A DNA stretch of 64,000 nucleotides, from assembly GCA_013399115.1 (NCBI GenBank), contig VXAA01003831.1, forward strand, positions 124,001 to 188,000. Reading direction: 5' to 3'. This DNA comes from Anseranas semipalmata. Taxonomy: Eukaryota; Chordata; Aves; Anseriformes; Anseranatidae. The position numbers and the translations under genes are program-made. Below the pieces are notes generated by a model. The model was given only the letters and a program-made list of their open reading frames with translations, ran no database searches and had not been told where the DNA came from. Below, one piece after another: positions 38,471 through 50,817 of this stretch. How positions within the stretch are numbered: the first letter of the stretch is position 1; every line of letters begins with the position of its first letter.

Positions 38471-41400
38471 CGTCTCTGCATGACACTTGGAAAATCTTCA
38501 GTTGCGCTTGCTGGAAGAAGGAAGCGAGCAGGGAAATTTAAGCATTTCCCCTGCGGTGTTGGACTGAAGCTGAATTTTCCCCAGGTGATTTGCAGGTGCA
38601 TGGTCAGAGAAGGTATAGAGTTGCCCAGATCTTCTGTCCGCTGTACATGCTCACGATGTAGCCAGCACATCTGTTATCTCTTAACTCAGTAAAGCCCACA
38701 GGCTGCTTCCTCTCTGGCTGCATCCTTTACAGCAAACCACAGAGTCCCAGGTGTATTCTCTGCCCTTGTGGCCAGCTGGCACAGTCTGTCCATGTCCATA
38801 ACAGTAATTAGCCTTAGTAATTAGCCTCCTTCATTTGCAAAGCAGGGAGGCCCCTTACAAACTGCCTGTGGTCCTCAGATTGTGCTGAGAAATGTCTTGA
38901 GGGAATGCTGAAGCAAAGCAAGCAAAAGCTTGCTATCCCAAGCAAAAAGCATGCAAGGGAGCCCACTAGCAGCTGAACAGTGCAGATAGTCAAACTGCAG
39001 AGCATGGGAATATTTAATACATTAATGTAGACACAGAGCATGTGGGCCTCAGACTGTGACACCTCAATGCAGATTAATTGGCTGGAAATCAGGGTCCTAC
39101 TCTCATTTCTTGCATAAGTCAGTGAACTGGGCAGTTTTACCTGGGTAGGAAAGAAAGACAACTAAGCTGCTTTACGGTGAGATACAGAAAATGCAGGCAG
39201 CAGTTAACGTTCTGAATACTTGTGGCTTGCTTCACAACTGTATTGCTATGTTGCCCACTTGAATAGGAGAAACAAACCCTGTCCTGATAGTTTTGTTTGA
39301 AGCTTTGTGTGATGTTTCATAGTGTTGTGATGCCCTATTTGTCAGTATCTGCATCATGTAAGTAAAATAATGGACAAAAATAAGCATGCAAAAACATGCA
39401 AAAGGCAACAGGTCACAAACAAAATTGCAAAAGCAGAAGAATCAAAAAAACATTCACTAGTCTTCTTTGTTGTGCCCAAGTGTTACGAAAGATAGTCCTC
39501 CGCAAGTGAAGGACGGTGACTCAAGTACATAGCAGTTGGCTACAGGCTCGTTTTCTGGCTTATACTGCACTCCCCAACTGCACTTTCATCTGTTCTTGAA
39601 AAGTATGAGAACTGCAGTACATCTCCTTCATCTGTTTCCCTCTCCCTAGAGATTTTGTATTTACATGGAGTGGTCAGATGAGGAGAAAGTGACAAATGTG
39701 TTTTACCTGCAGATTTTAGAATAAAGTCAAGGCTGGGAGAGTAGTGGAAGGCAGGGGTTTTAATTGTCCTCATTTGTTGTAAACTGGGGTTTATTGGTTG
39801 TCAGTCACACAGTATTGGTTTCCAGTCTAGATTTGCTTCTTACTTTTCCAGTCCTTGTCTATGGCAAAAGTTTTGATTTGTTTGGCAGATCACAGCCTTT
39901 CTGCCTTATCTATGAAGCTATTAATATTACCTTAAAAAAAAAAAAAGTTCTCTATAAGATAGTCTGCTTACCTTTTGCCCAAGTCACAGGGAATAAGGAG
40001 AGGAATTCCTGGGACTCTATCCTTTTAGTGACCCAAGGACTCGAGAAATCAGTACCCATTTCCTCTGAGTAAATAAACTTAACTGGACTCAGAGGAGTGG
40101 AATATGTTAATATTTCCATGCATCATGCTATCTATACCTGAATCCTTTCCAAGGAATGGTTATCCAAATAAACTCATATGGCCTATGGACTAGAGAACAA
40201 TCTGGAAAAATTTACGTTTCTCCTTAACATTGATTTCCTTTTAGGAATTTATGCCATCAAATCAAGATCCAAACATCTTACACCATCCATCCAACACATA
40301 CTTTGACCAATACTGATCTTCTGATTATTTTTCTATGTAGGAGGGAAAACTTTAAATTCTTTGCCTTCAAGGGGATAAGATTGGAGCCATTCTTGAGAAG
40401 GTATTTTCAGTAGTCTAAGATGTTAGCAAACTTCAAGCAAATTTTACCTCTGCTTTCACAACTCTAATCTCCTGCTTGAGGTTTGTATTATCCCTTAGGG
40501 ACACAGTATTACATAGGGTCGCCATTGAGTAGATGGGTGATTAGTAAGGTAGCTTGAGGCTGGATCATAAATCACTTTGAAGATTGGGACTGTAGTCTTG
40601 AATTCGTCAGAGCAAGGAATCCATGCAAGCCCTACAGCAACATGCGTACATGATCCTGTGTTGCATAGTAGGTATGCAGGGCTTCATGCTTTGAACCACA
40701 TAGTCTATTGTTTTTCCCAAGGAAGGGCATACAACAGTTAGTGTGACCAAATCAGAAACATCTTACTGGCATTTTGGGAACACTTTGTGTATAGAATCCA
40801 GTTTCCATGAAATGGACTCTAGACTTCTCAGGAGATAGAGGAATACAGAAGTTCACATGCGAAGTATTTTCACTATTTACCCTCTAGACTGCAGCAAGGT
40901 TACGGTACCTCATAGTGATAGTGGGTAACTCCATGGTAATCTATTCTTCTATGCAGAAGTTATCATCTTCCCAAAACACATAAGAAATAAGGTTTTTTTA
41001 CTATCATGTAAAGAGCGACCTTCCTAAGATTCTTTGTCTCATCTCAAGATCCCCCACTGTGCACACGTTTTCTCTAAACATGAACTTACTCTTCTCTGTG
41101 AGGAAAGTGCTGTTCCTCAGTAGTTGAAAAGCCAGGCCTGGGACCATTGTGTTGTCTTTTTGTGGCCCAGTCTGATTGCCCTGAAGTTGTTTCAGCCAGA
41201 GAGTTCAGTCTTAGAATTTCTGCTGTATCTTCCTACTCCCAAGATTGCAGACTGTCAAAAGGGAGTACTGTTTTCCTACGAAAGGGGATGAGAGAGTAGT
41301 GAATTAAAACCAAAGTCCAAGGGGGTTGCTTGTTTCTTGCTTTCTTTTTTGGATGAAAGACCAACTCGGTTTTGACATAGCTTGAAGAAATCTCCTTTTT

Positions 41401-43536
41401 TTTCTGACACTTCAGAACTGAGTGTAATTTTAGATAGTCTGGTTAACCTTTTCAAAAGGGGCTGGTCAGTAACATCAGCTGTCCCTTGTGTCTTTCAAAT
41501 GAGCAATGTACACAAAGACTGTGCTCCAGAGCACAAGCAGGAAAGACTTCTGACCTTTTGATCTGGTGATCTGTTCCCAAAATCTCTGCACGTCCAAAAG
41601 CAGCAAGACAAATACCACAGAACTTGGAGACCTGAGGAAAGGGGAAGCTCCAGAATTTCACAAGTAGAAGCAGAGAGCAGCTGCCTAAGGGGTCCTGCTA
41701 CAGGACTGAGCCTGCAGGAGGCCTGGAAATGCTGGCCACTGTAGGTCCACACAGCTCTCCTTCAAACATGAGTTTCAAACTGTCCATCAGCCTTCACAGC
41801 AGCAGAGCCACACAGAAGACTGTCTTAAAACATAACCCCAACGTGAGAGCCATGGTTGATAACCAGGAGAGCGAACAAGTCAGGGCTCGCTGCCTGTCCA
41901 TCCCAGCGGTGTGGGTCTTGCTGCAGTCACGGGGCGGGTGAGCTGGTCCCCAGCCTACGTGATGCAGAAGGTGTGCACTGCCTGGCCCAGCAAGGGGGAG
42001 AGGGAATTCGTTCTCCCTGTTAGCCTATAAGCAGGGTGTTAAACACTTCTCCTCCTTAACATTCAGAGCATACATCCATGACGCAGTTGCATTACGTTAT
42101 CCGTAATACCTCGTAACTTGGAAAAGTAACAGGGAAGGAAATGTTATATCCTTCCATACCTACAGTAGCATGCTGTTGTCTGCTGATTTCCATCACTGCA
42201 GCTTACTGAGCTGGCTAGCTTGCCAAGATAAAAGTTACTTTCAGTAAGCTCTGTGCTTCTGCAGCTTATTCCTAGAGAATTCCTACTGAATTCCTCTAGC
42301 AGGTTTTCTAAACGTACTGCAACCCACACTATTCAGGCCAGATACCATACCCAAGTTAGGCCCTTTGAAACTAGCTTTCTGGATCTCTGCACTGTAGTGC
42401 CATGTGCTGCATTAGACATGCCCCCAAATTGTCATGTGTTTCCGAATAGTGTATTCAGCCTGCTTTGTATAAAGCAGGTAAAGATGTGAGATCTTGGTAT
42501 ATTATCACATGGATTCTGATTGTTAAGAGCATGTGACTGATTGCTTTGAGTCTAATTAAACTCAAGAACACAATACTTCCCTGGCTTAACTATTTTGTAA
42601 TGATTAACTGCAATGTTATGAGAGCCATTTCATGCCACCAGTTTTTAAGCAGAACAGCATGATCAACAGAAAATATACTTTAAGTTGGTGCTATCAAATG
42701 GTCTATGTTTTCAGTCAGTTTTTAGTCAGATTGCAGCACATTTGTAGAAAGTCCCTTTAAATCAATGGGCTTGAGCACACTTTGGATCAGACAGTAAGTG
42801 TTCAACCTTTTCTGTTGGTTACTGAGAGATGCAACAGAACACAATAGGATTAACTGAATTTAATGTTCAGGGTAACAATTAATAGAAATGCCTCCTGTGC
42901 GTGCTGACAATGTAGTTTCATGTTAATCGTTACTGAAGTCCTGTTTTCCTAGCCTCCCTCAGGTAATAATGAGTGACTTAGCATTATATACAGTTTCTGG
43001 CTTTCCAGTTTTTGTAGTTGTATGTCATATCTGTCTATTTGAGCTGAGAAATGTTTTACTGTAAGCATGTTCAAGTTTTAATTTCTAGGAGCCAGAAGTT
43101 CAGAATAGGGTCTGTAAGAGTGAGTCAGAATATTTCCCCAAATTTGTGACCTGTTTGTGTTCTCATCCAGTGAAGTTTTGTCTGGGGTTTGACTTAAATA
43201 ATGATCACGTGAGCAGCCAGCTGAGAATTTTATTCATTTTAGTCCTATGACATTACACCACATTACACTTTTTTATGTAAGACTTACAGCATTAAACCGT
43301 TAGGTCTTTTTTTTCTCTCATCTGCAATCCTTACCTGTCATCAACTGAAAATACAAACTCGGTTTGATAGAGTACAGTTGATTCATGTGACAAATTGCTG
43401 TAAAGAGAAAACACTGAATCTTTAGAACAAGACTAATATCATAATGCAGGCTGTGGGAATTTCCTGAGTTTAATTAGTGTTTGAATTGCAGCACAGGTTT
43501 TAGAGAAATATTACATGCTATATTGCGATGTCTGAG
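38471..43536. other. Noncoding, presumed intronic
   Basis: No supported gene. It includes a 13-bp tandem duplication (38803-38828), A/T runs near 39932-39945 and short overlapping frames. The segment at about 40,490-40,680 has the general feel of an old repeat, but I could not assign it. Confidence 0.55.
38803..38828. repeat. 13-bp tandem duplication
   Basis: AGTAATTAGCCTT (38803-38815) is followed at once by AGTAATTAGCCTC (38816-38828), with one terminal difference. A minor slippage or duplication event. Confidence 0.9.
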
Positions 43537-43705
43537 AATCTACCACAACACTTGCTAAGTTGTTCCAGTAGTTAATGACTCTTACGATAAGTAAATACAG
43601 ATGTTTGCCTTATTTCTAGGCCAAATTTATCTAGCTTTAAATTCTGTCACTGAGCTTTTGTTTTACATTTGCAAGGTAGATAAAGAGCTCAGAACTACTA
43701 GTTTT
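43537..43705 (-). mobile_element. Old CR1/L3-like LINE fragment
   Basis: The + strand reads TTGTTCCAGTAGTTAATGAC, then TGCCTTATTTCTAGGCCAAAT, TTATCTAGCTTTAAATTCTG and GATAAAGAGCTCAGAACTAC. This order matches the reverse complement of the 3' region of ancient CR1/L3-type elements of amniotes (TGTTCCA-TTAAT, CCTTATTTC, GTCTAGCTTCAA, GAAGAGCC). It is heavily diverged, has no open frame and lies just upstream of the younger CR1 at 44 kb. The assignment is by remembered consensus, not by alignment. Confidence 0.6.
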
Positions 43706-44044
43706 GTCATGTAGATATCTGTATATATATGCAGCTTATAGCATTTAACCTGTTTCAGAGCATTCCAGGGTTAAGCATGGAGCTGGGAGAATGCCATGTC
43801 CGTGATGGTGTCTTCCACCACCATTGCTGATAACTGCAACGTCATTCTCATGACACTGCTGGTATCTGGTGAAATGATTGTTTTAAACTCCTATTGTCAC
43901 TTTCTGCTTACGATGCTATATAAATTAGCCTCCTGTCATTTGTCATTAAACAGAAGCCTTTTTCTCAAGTCTTTGACCATTACCCTTGGCTCTTCTTCAT
44001 TGTTTTTGAAACTGTCAGTCACAGCTGCACCAAGGATGTCATTA
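43706..44044. other. Noncoding spacer between CR1 copies
   Basis: Average composition. It contains an 85-codon + frame (43796-44053) with no recognisable domain, which runs into the CR1 start. Nothing else is seen. Confidence 0.6.
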
Positions 44045-45259
44045 TTTGCCTGACAAATCTGATGGCCTTCTATGATGGGGTTACGGCATTGGTGGAGAGG
44101 GGAAGAGCAACTTCCATCATCTACCTGGACTTGTGTAAAGCATTTGACACTGTCCCACATGATGTACTTATCTCTAAATTGGAGAGACATGGATTTGATG
44201 GATGGACCATTTGGTGGGTAAGGAATTGGCTGGATGGCCACACTCAGAGAGTTGCGATCAACAGCTCAATGTCAAAGTGGAGATCAGTGATGAGTGGTGT
44301 TCCTCGAGGATTGGTATTGGGACCGGTGCTGTTTAACATCTTTGTCAGCAACATGGACAGTGGGATCGAGTGAACCCTCAGCAAGTTTGCCAATGACCGT
44401 GTGGTGCAGTCAACATGCAGGAGGGAAGGGATGCCATCCAGAGGGACCTGGACAGGCTTGAGAGGTGGGCCTGTGTGAACCTCGTGAAGTTCAACAAGGC
44501 CAAGTGCAAGGTCCTGCACCTGGGCTGGGGCAATCCCAAGCACAGATGCAGGCTGGGTGGAGAATGGATTGAGAGCAGGTATGAGGAGAAGGACCTGGGG
44601 GTCTTGGTCAATGAGAAGCTCAACATGAGCTGTCAATGTGCACTTGGAGCCCAGAAAGCCAACCATAGCCTGAGCTGCATCAAAAGAAGCATGGGCAGCA
44701 GGTCGAAGGAGGTGATTCTCCCTCTCTTTTCCCATGTAGATTACGGCGTTCCGCTCTGGGGCCCCCAACACAGAAGGAACATGGACATGTTAGAATGAGT
44801 CCAGAGGAGGGCCACGAAGATGGTCAAAGGGCTGGAGCACCTCTCCTATGAAGACAGGCTGAGCGAGTTAGGGTTGTTCAGCCTGGAGAAGAGAAGGCTC
44901 CGTGGAGACCTCATAGCAGCCTTCCAATACCTAAAGGGGGCCTACAAGAAAGCAGGAGAGGGACTCTTTGTCAGGGACTCTGGTAATAGGACAAGGAGTA
45001 ATGGTTTTCAAAGTAAAAAAGGGTAGATTTAGATTAAATATTAGGAAGAAATTCTCAACTCTGAGGGTGGTGAGACACTGGAACAGCTTGCCCAGACAGG
45101 TTGTGGATGCCCCATCCCTGGAAGTGTTTAAGGCCAGGTTGGATGGGGCTTTGAGCAACCTGGGCTAGTGGAAGGTGTCCCTGCCTATGGCAGGGGGGTT
45201 GGAGCCAGATGATCTTTAAGGTCCCTTCCAACCCAAACCATTCCATGATTCTATGATTA
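44045..45259 (+). mobile_element. CR1 LINE copy A, 5'-truncated, with ORF2 remnant and 3' tail
   Basis: A CR1 retrotransposon copy of about 1.2 kb in + orientation, truncated inside the reverse-transcriptase (RT) domain. It retains the RT remnant (44062 onward), the C-terminal ORF2 region ([36 protein letters not shown]) and the 3' UTR (GGTGTCCCTGCCTATGGCAGGGGGG; GGTCCCTTCCAACCCAAACC). It ends in the CR1 terminal repeat ATGATTCTATGATT. CR1 does not normally make target-site duplications, and none is evident. The tail wording is typical of avian CR1 subfamilies. The copy cannot encode a working protein because of stops and frameshifts. Confidence 0.93.
44050..45168 (+). pseudogene. CR1 ORF2 reverse-transcriptase remnant (copy A), broken
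   Basis: Readable CR1 RT motifs are [49 protein letters not shown], then [48 protein letters not shown] and [20 protein letters not shown]. Compared with family motifs, the conserved FADD catalytic box reads FAND (44386-44397). A TGA (44371-44373) stands where CR1 has Cys in CTLSKFADD. There is a frameshift at about 44400-44415, a second TGA (44796-44798) at the Arg of [11 protein letters not shown] (a likely CpG CGA-to-TGA change) and another frameshift near 44970-45026. Upstream RT motifs and the endonuclease are missing through 5' truncation. It is inactive. Confidence 0.9.
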
Positions 45260-46282
45260 GTATCAACTAAGAATATAGCATAACCTTCTTATCTCTATTC
45301 AGTTCAGTTTTGTGGCCAAATGTTGTATTATCTCTTTTTCACTGAAGTATGGTACTGGGACTCCTTGTTGAAATGATGGTTTATCAAGACCCTGCTATTC
45401 CTCTTTTTGGAGAAACATAACCTGAAAACAGTCCCTCCTCCTCTGTGTGCCCAATGTTTCTGTGTTTACAGTTAAGAATTTACAGTGGGCAGTGCTAAAA
45501 TGTATTTTCATTGCTCCCATCCTAGCATTTAATCCAGATTGTTTTTTTCCTTATAGTGCCCCAGCTCTGTGACATTAGTTAACTTTGTCAGTGAAGATTT
45601 TATACTTTTTTCCAGGTCACTTTTAAAACTGCTAACTAGCACACGATGAAGAATAAGTCATTATGGGATGTCACCAAAAAACACACATCTGTTTAACTGA
45701 AATTTCAAATTGACACTTAACCAAAACATCCATTTGAAAACCTTCTAAGATATATTATGTTGATTTTGTGGGTAAATTCTTACATGATTCATAATCAGAA
45801 TATCACACAGTATCAAGTCAAAGAGTGATGCAGAGAATTTTTCATATTTGTTATTACATGAGAAAAGTTTCAAGAATAGATTTTCTCATAGTTCCTAGGT
45901 ATTATTCAATTGTATAAAGCTGTAAGTGAATATAAGAAATTTGCAAAATACAGCAAATCAGAAAAATGAACCTAGTTTTTAAACCACAGCCCATTAAGGA
46001 AAAATAACCCTTCCTCTTCTTACATACCTTTTGTAAAACCCACGGACCAGGTTATCCTGTCACTGACGCTGTGTAGTTTCCCAAAGAATGGTAATCAGAT
46101 TTTGCAGATGTAACTGAAAGGCAAATGTGTTTCTGTATATGTGTTGGTATGCAAGGAGCATCAGAAGCATTCTTGCTTTCAGGATAATTACAAAATTGCT
46201 TCCTTTTTTGTCATCCACCCATGATGCCATCTAATTTTATGTTCCTTGGCTGCTAGCTGCTAGCCTCATTAACCTTACTTGA
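45260..46282. other. Noncoding, AT-rich; nothing recognised
   Basis: No open frame of note and no recognisable repeat between the young CR1 copy and the old fragment. Confidence 0.65.
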
Positions 46283-46470
46283 TAGAGCGTTCCAACATTT
46301 ATGATTCTCATGTGAAAAATTCTTCCTGACGTCTGGAATTTGTTTTTCTTTAATTTCTACCTTTGCCCTCTTGTCCTATTATGTGTACTAGGCTGAAAAT
46401 AGTAACTCAAGATTGGTGTGTCTGCTCTTTACAGTGTAATGAATTCCAGTTAATTCTCTTACCTTTTTTT
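46283..46470 (-). mobile_element. Old, degenerate CR1-like fragment
   Basis: The + strand reads GATAGAGCGTTCCAACATTT, GTGAAAAATTCTTCCTGACG, CCTTTGCCCTCTTGTCCTAT and CTAGGCTGAAAATAG. The order matches the reverse complement of the CR1 C-terminal ORF2 region (GTTCCA, AAAATTCTTCCT, CATTGCCCCTTGTCCTAT, CAGGCTGAA). Compare the same landmarks in the young copy at 50.8-52.1 kb, for example TTGCCTCTTGTCCTGTCGCT near 51060-51079. It is much more diverged and has no coding capacity. The right boundary is uncertain. Confidence 0.55.
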
Positions 46471-49400
46471 TTCTCATAAGATCGTTGTGATGGTTTAAAA
46501 TGATTTAACCAACAATCCTATCTATTTCAACTTAGGTTCCTTGTGTTTTTACATTTAATAAAAAAATACCTATAACTAACACTAATATGAGATTTTAGGT
46601 GCGCATGGAAATCCAGAAATCCAGATATGTGTCATTCATCAGTGGGCCTATTTCTACAAATGTAACATTACCATGATGATGTTAACTTCATTGTCTTACT
46701 TGGCATCTGCAGTAGGGCCGAGGCACTGTTACCGTCGTCAGTATAACTGGACATTTTTAAGGTTAAAATTTCATCAGTCAATGTAATTTTACTCTACACA
46801 GTTGCAAAATCCTAAGTCTAAATCCAGCTCAGCTAGCCATGATGATCATTCTCAAATTCACAGTGGTGGGAAGTATGAGTTTAATCCCTGTTCACAAAAC
46901 AAAGTCTTTTTTCCCCTTTTGGGGATAATACTGTGACTCCTGTGTAGATGCAGAAGCAGAACTTTCCATCCAGCACAGCGCAGTCGTACAAGGACCTCCG
47001 CAAAGGCAGGCTGTAGCTCCACAGGAAAAAAAGGGCGAAATCTCTTTATATTTTTGTTACGTTTTCTTTACAGTTTTGACATGATGAAAAGTTGGGTATT
47101 GGTCTGTTAAGAGCTACTGATAAATTTAGGATTGGTCTGCAATGCAGCATCTATTCTTTATATGTATGCACATTCATATGAAATTTTCTGTGCTTTGGGA
47201 CTGTATAGCCCAGAGTGCAATGTGGCCTAGGAGGCCTGCAATATTTTCTGAAAACAAATCAGAAAAGCTACCACACTATTTCAATTAACTTCTTAAGGTT
47301 AGGCTAAATTCTTTAAGTTAAGCTGGTCTAGAGCTTGGTGTTTTTTTCTTTTTTCTTTCTATTGTTTACTTTGTAGTTTCCTAATACGGACCTCACGGTG
47401 TGAAGAGAGAAACTCAAGCTGTGATACTTGATACCTAGGAAAAGAGGTCATCTCATTGAAGGAGGAAATTGTTTACCATTGTTTGCAAACAGTTCTCTTG
47501 AGTTAGAACTTGTAATTACATTTATAAAGGATGACACTGGGAATAGGGAGAGGAGCTTGTATGTTACCTAACTTGGATTTTCATGATAAAATAATGGAAA
47601 CAAACAAATGCAGTGTACGTAGAAAGTGCAGTAGTTCATGAGTAATTCTTGAAGAGATGAAATTACCATTGCCATTCATTGGAAGGTAAGGTATTGGTGT
47701 TGTAAAGTCTGTATCTTGACACACAAGAGGCTTGGGTGCTGCTTCCTCTTTTCAATTTACAGTTTTCAAAATCAAGAGATTGTTTTGATGACCTTCACCT
47801 TATAAGAGTAACAAGCAACCAAGTATTGGCTACTTTGGAAAAGGTTATTTTCACATATATTCAGACATAAATCTTTGCTGTAATTCACAACGAAACACAC
47901 AGTATAGACAGTTTCAGCTTTACTGACTATTTAAAATCTCTTCATAAGGTTCCACCTTTTGGCTGAGGTCCTACTTTCTGTATAGAAAAGGTATTTCCTG
48001 AAAGGTTATCTTGCTTGAGACAAAGTTAATGGATTAGTCAAAGAAAGTTTTCCCTATCTGTACATGCTTGTCTAATATATGTCATTCATCCTGCATGGGA
48101 AATGATCCTTTCTGTGAACTTCTTTGGTTATACTCTAATAACTCATGAAAATTAGTATCTTCCAAAGTCTCCTTTTTAAAGGAAGTAATTTTTTTTAGCC
48201 TATTAAAGATTACCGTGCAGATAGATAATTCCACATTTATTCTTCTACAGAAATAACCACAGATCACACATTCGCTGGAAAGAAGGTTATAATACCAAAA
48301 ATAAGTATTTACTGAGTCAGGCATTCCAGTGCTAGGCTCTCCTGGGAGGTATCCCAAGAAACAGAAGGAAGCCTTTCCTCAAGTACTATAAATTTAATGG
48401 TTGTGTTATAGTAATAGGATCTGCTGGAAACTGCTATAGAAACTAATTTCACACTTAGGACAAGAAAATGTACCTTCTCAAATAAGTTAAAATGTTATCA
48501 GGCATGCATCTCTAACTCCTTGCATTTCTTTTCATACATCTGAATGCATGCCACTGGCATCCATCACTGTTTTTGCTTGCTGCTAATCCAAGAATTTCTC
48601 CACATTGCCTGGAAAAGCGAACAAAAGATACTCGGCAGCTGAAAATCTTGCTGCCAACTTGCTGTATATTGTCGACCTGATAAACTCATTAATGCAAGGT
48701 TTTCCTCTTCGTGATAGAAAAAGTAGTGCCAAGAGTAAATGTCCAACCTGAGATGCTTCACAGAAGTCAGGTTTGCAAAAGGATTGGCCTTCAAGTTGCT
48801 TTCATTCGTAATGATCTTGCAGGCACATCTTAGCGGTGTTACATTGCGGTCATGCACCTGTAACGAGACATGTCTTCTGCCTTCCCAAATGCATCCTGGG
48901 GGCGAGTTACCCCAGCAGAAGCCGCTGCCAGCCCACACTGGTGTATGCCACAGCCCATCACAGGGCAGCTTCAGCACAGCCCTGGGGCAGGGCGCTTCCC
49001 AGAGGAACCTGCAGCACCCCTGCTCCACCCCTGGCGGCCATCTGGCGTCCTGAAGTAAAGTCCTTTTGCTACCTGGCTAAGTACCGCAGCCTGTGGCCAG
49101 CGGGAAGGCAGGGAGATGTCTCCTCACAAAGAGGCACTTGTGAGGATAAGTACAGTGTGCTTCTTTTAATCATTTTTAAGCCTGAGCGCATCTCAACATG
49201 GTATTTTTTTGCTAAAGAAAGATCAGGAGACAGGAAGATGAAAGAAATCGAGTGAAAAAAACACTGAGAAAATGAATTACAAAAAAAAGCAGCAGCAGAA
49301 GGGATAATAGTGCTTTGTTTATTCTTTCCCTTTGAGCTTTGTGGAAATATAATAGTTCTCCACTTCTTGGTCCTGCTTTCCCTTTCCTCCTCCCCTGCCC

Positions 49401-50817
49401 TCTGTCTTGCTTCATTTTTTTCTGTGACCATTAGCACTGCAGGAGCCTGCCACCCACGGTGTCCATTCATTGCCTCTCCAAAGAGGCCTGAGAGTGCAGC
49501 CACCCCGCACAGGCTAACCTGGACCCAAAGGGCAGCGCAGTGTTGTGCCTGAAGCCAGCTACTATTTGTATAGCAACATGACATTGCAGGAAAAGAGTTC
49601 AGTCATGCTCAATTTTACTTCTGGTATTGCAAAAGCAGCACATTAGCAGTGGAGTTCTGCAGATTGCATGGAACTAATTATATTATATTGTTCCATAGGA
49701 ACTCTTTAAAGAGCATTGCATTTAGACAAGCAGTTTTTTGACATGAAGTTGATTCATATGAGGCTTCACGGAGCATTTATTTTACTTTCAAGAGTTAAGG
49801 TCACCTTCTTCCATGTGAAAACTGAGGGAAGGAAATCTTTACAAAATTCCCTGTAGAATTTCCTCTGAGTTTCTTCCTCCAGGCATTTTCCTTCCTCAGC
49901 CTGGAAGAAACAAGCTGCACGATTAGCATGAAATGTGCAGACTCCAACTCCTTCTCCCTCCCTGCCCCTCTGTGTCCCCTGTGACTACCTTCAATATTTT
50001 AATTATGAAGAATTCCTCTGTAAGATAAACACTTTCCATCATAAGGGTCTGAGGACCACAGCCTTTCATTCTTAGTTTCCAGCTGGGTGAGAGGCAAGAG
50101 ATAGATTATTTTCCAGATACATAGCAAGCACTCCTAAAATCTGCTACTGATGATTGGTGAATAACTGGTTGGGGCTTGTTGTATGTTGAAGGCATATGAC
50201 GCAATACTTGTGCTTCCCTGACTGCTCAGTCCAGCTTGTTTTCCTCTGTCTTGGGTTTTATTGAGACCACCAGAACACTCTTGCTCAGGGCAGGCAGTTA
50301 TCTTTCTTCATCACTAATAATGACAACTGGGTTCCTAGTGTCACAACACTGTTATTTATTTTCCCTACTGGGGCTGTAGCTAAAAACATCTGCTAGACAA
50401 ATTCCTCTGGAAAATTCCATATACAGCAAGCATAGAGATAAGAGATAAGTTTAAAGCTACTTTGCATACTTTTGCTTAAGAAGAAGCAGCGGCACAGAAG
50501 TTAGTTTATGTGACTTTTTTTTAGTGCAGTCAGAACATTGAGTAGCAGTCAAATGATACTTTTTTCTGAATGTGTTCCTTGAGATTTCCTAATTCTGCTT
50601 TCCGCAAGTCATCCCACTTTTTTCTCCAACCCAGTCTTGCCATTACAACTGCCTTTTCTTTGTGGTGGTTATATAGAATGAATACTCTAAATTATCTGCT
50701 TTATTGTTGTGGCTTTTCCATAAGCAGATCTCAAAACTAGTGCTGATGAACATTTTCCCTGCATGGGCCAACACAAATGACATAATTCATCTCTAATACC
50801 AAAGCTCAACCTGCAAA
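46471..50817. other. Noncoding, presumed intronic; no gene seen
   Basis: Mostly AT-rich. A GC-richer part (48,840-49,060) carries overlapping frames on both strands (154 codons at 48564-49028 on -, 139 codons at 48836-49255 on +). A 171-codon minus frame spans 49069-49584. None has a recognisable domain, and the products are composition-like. Confidence 0.55.

Noticed and set aside
40490..40690. An ancient amniote repeat
   Set aside because: The wording felt repeat-like, but I could not match landmarks to a named family, so no element is called.
48564..49028. Minus frame containing NLTSVKHLRLD, reminiscent of a leucine-rich repeat
   Set aside because: Only one short partial match is present, with no repeats before or after it. 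The surrounding residues are unlike a leucine-rich-repeat protein.
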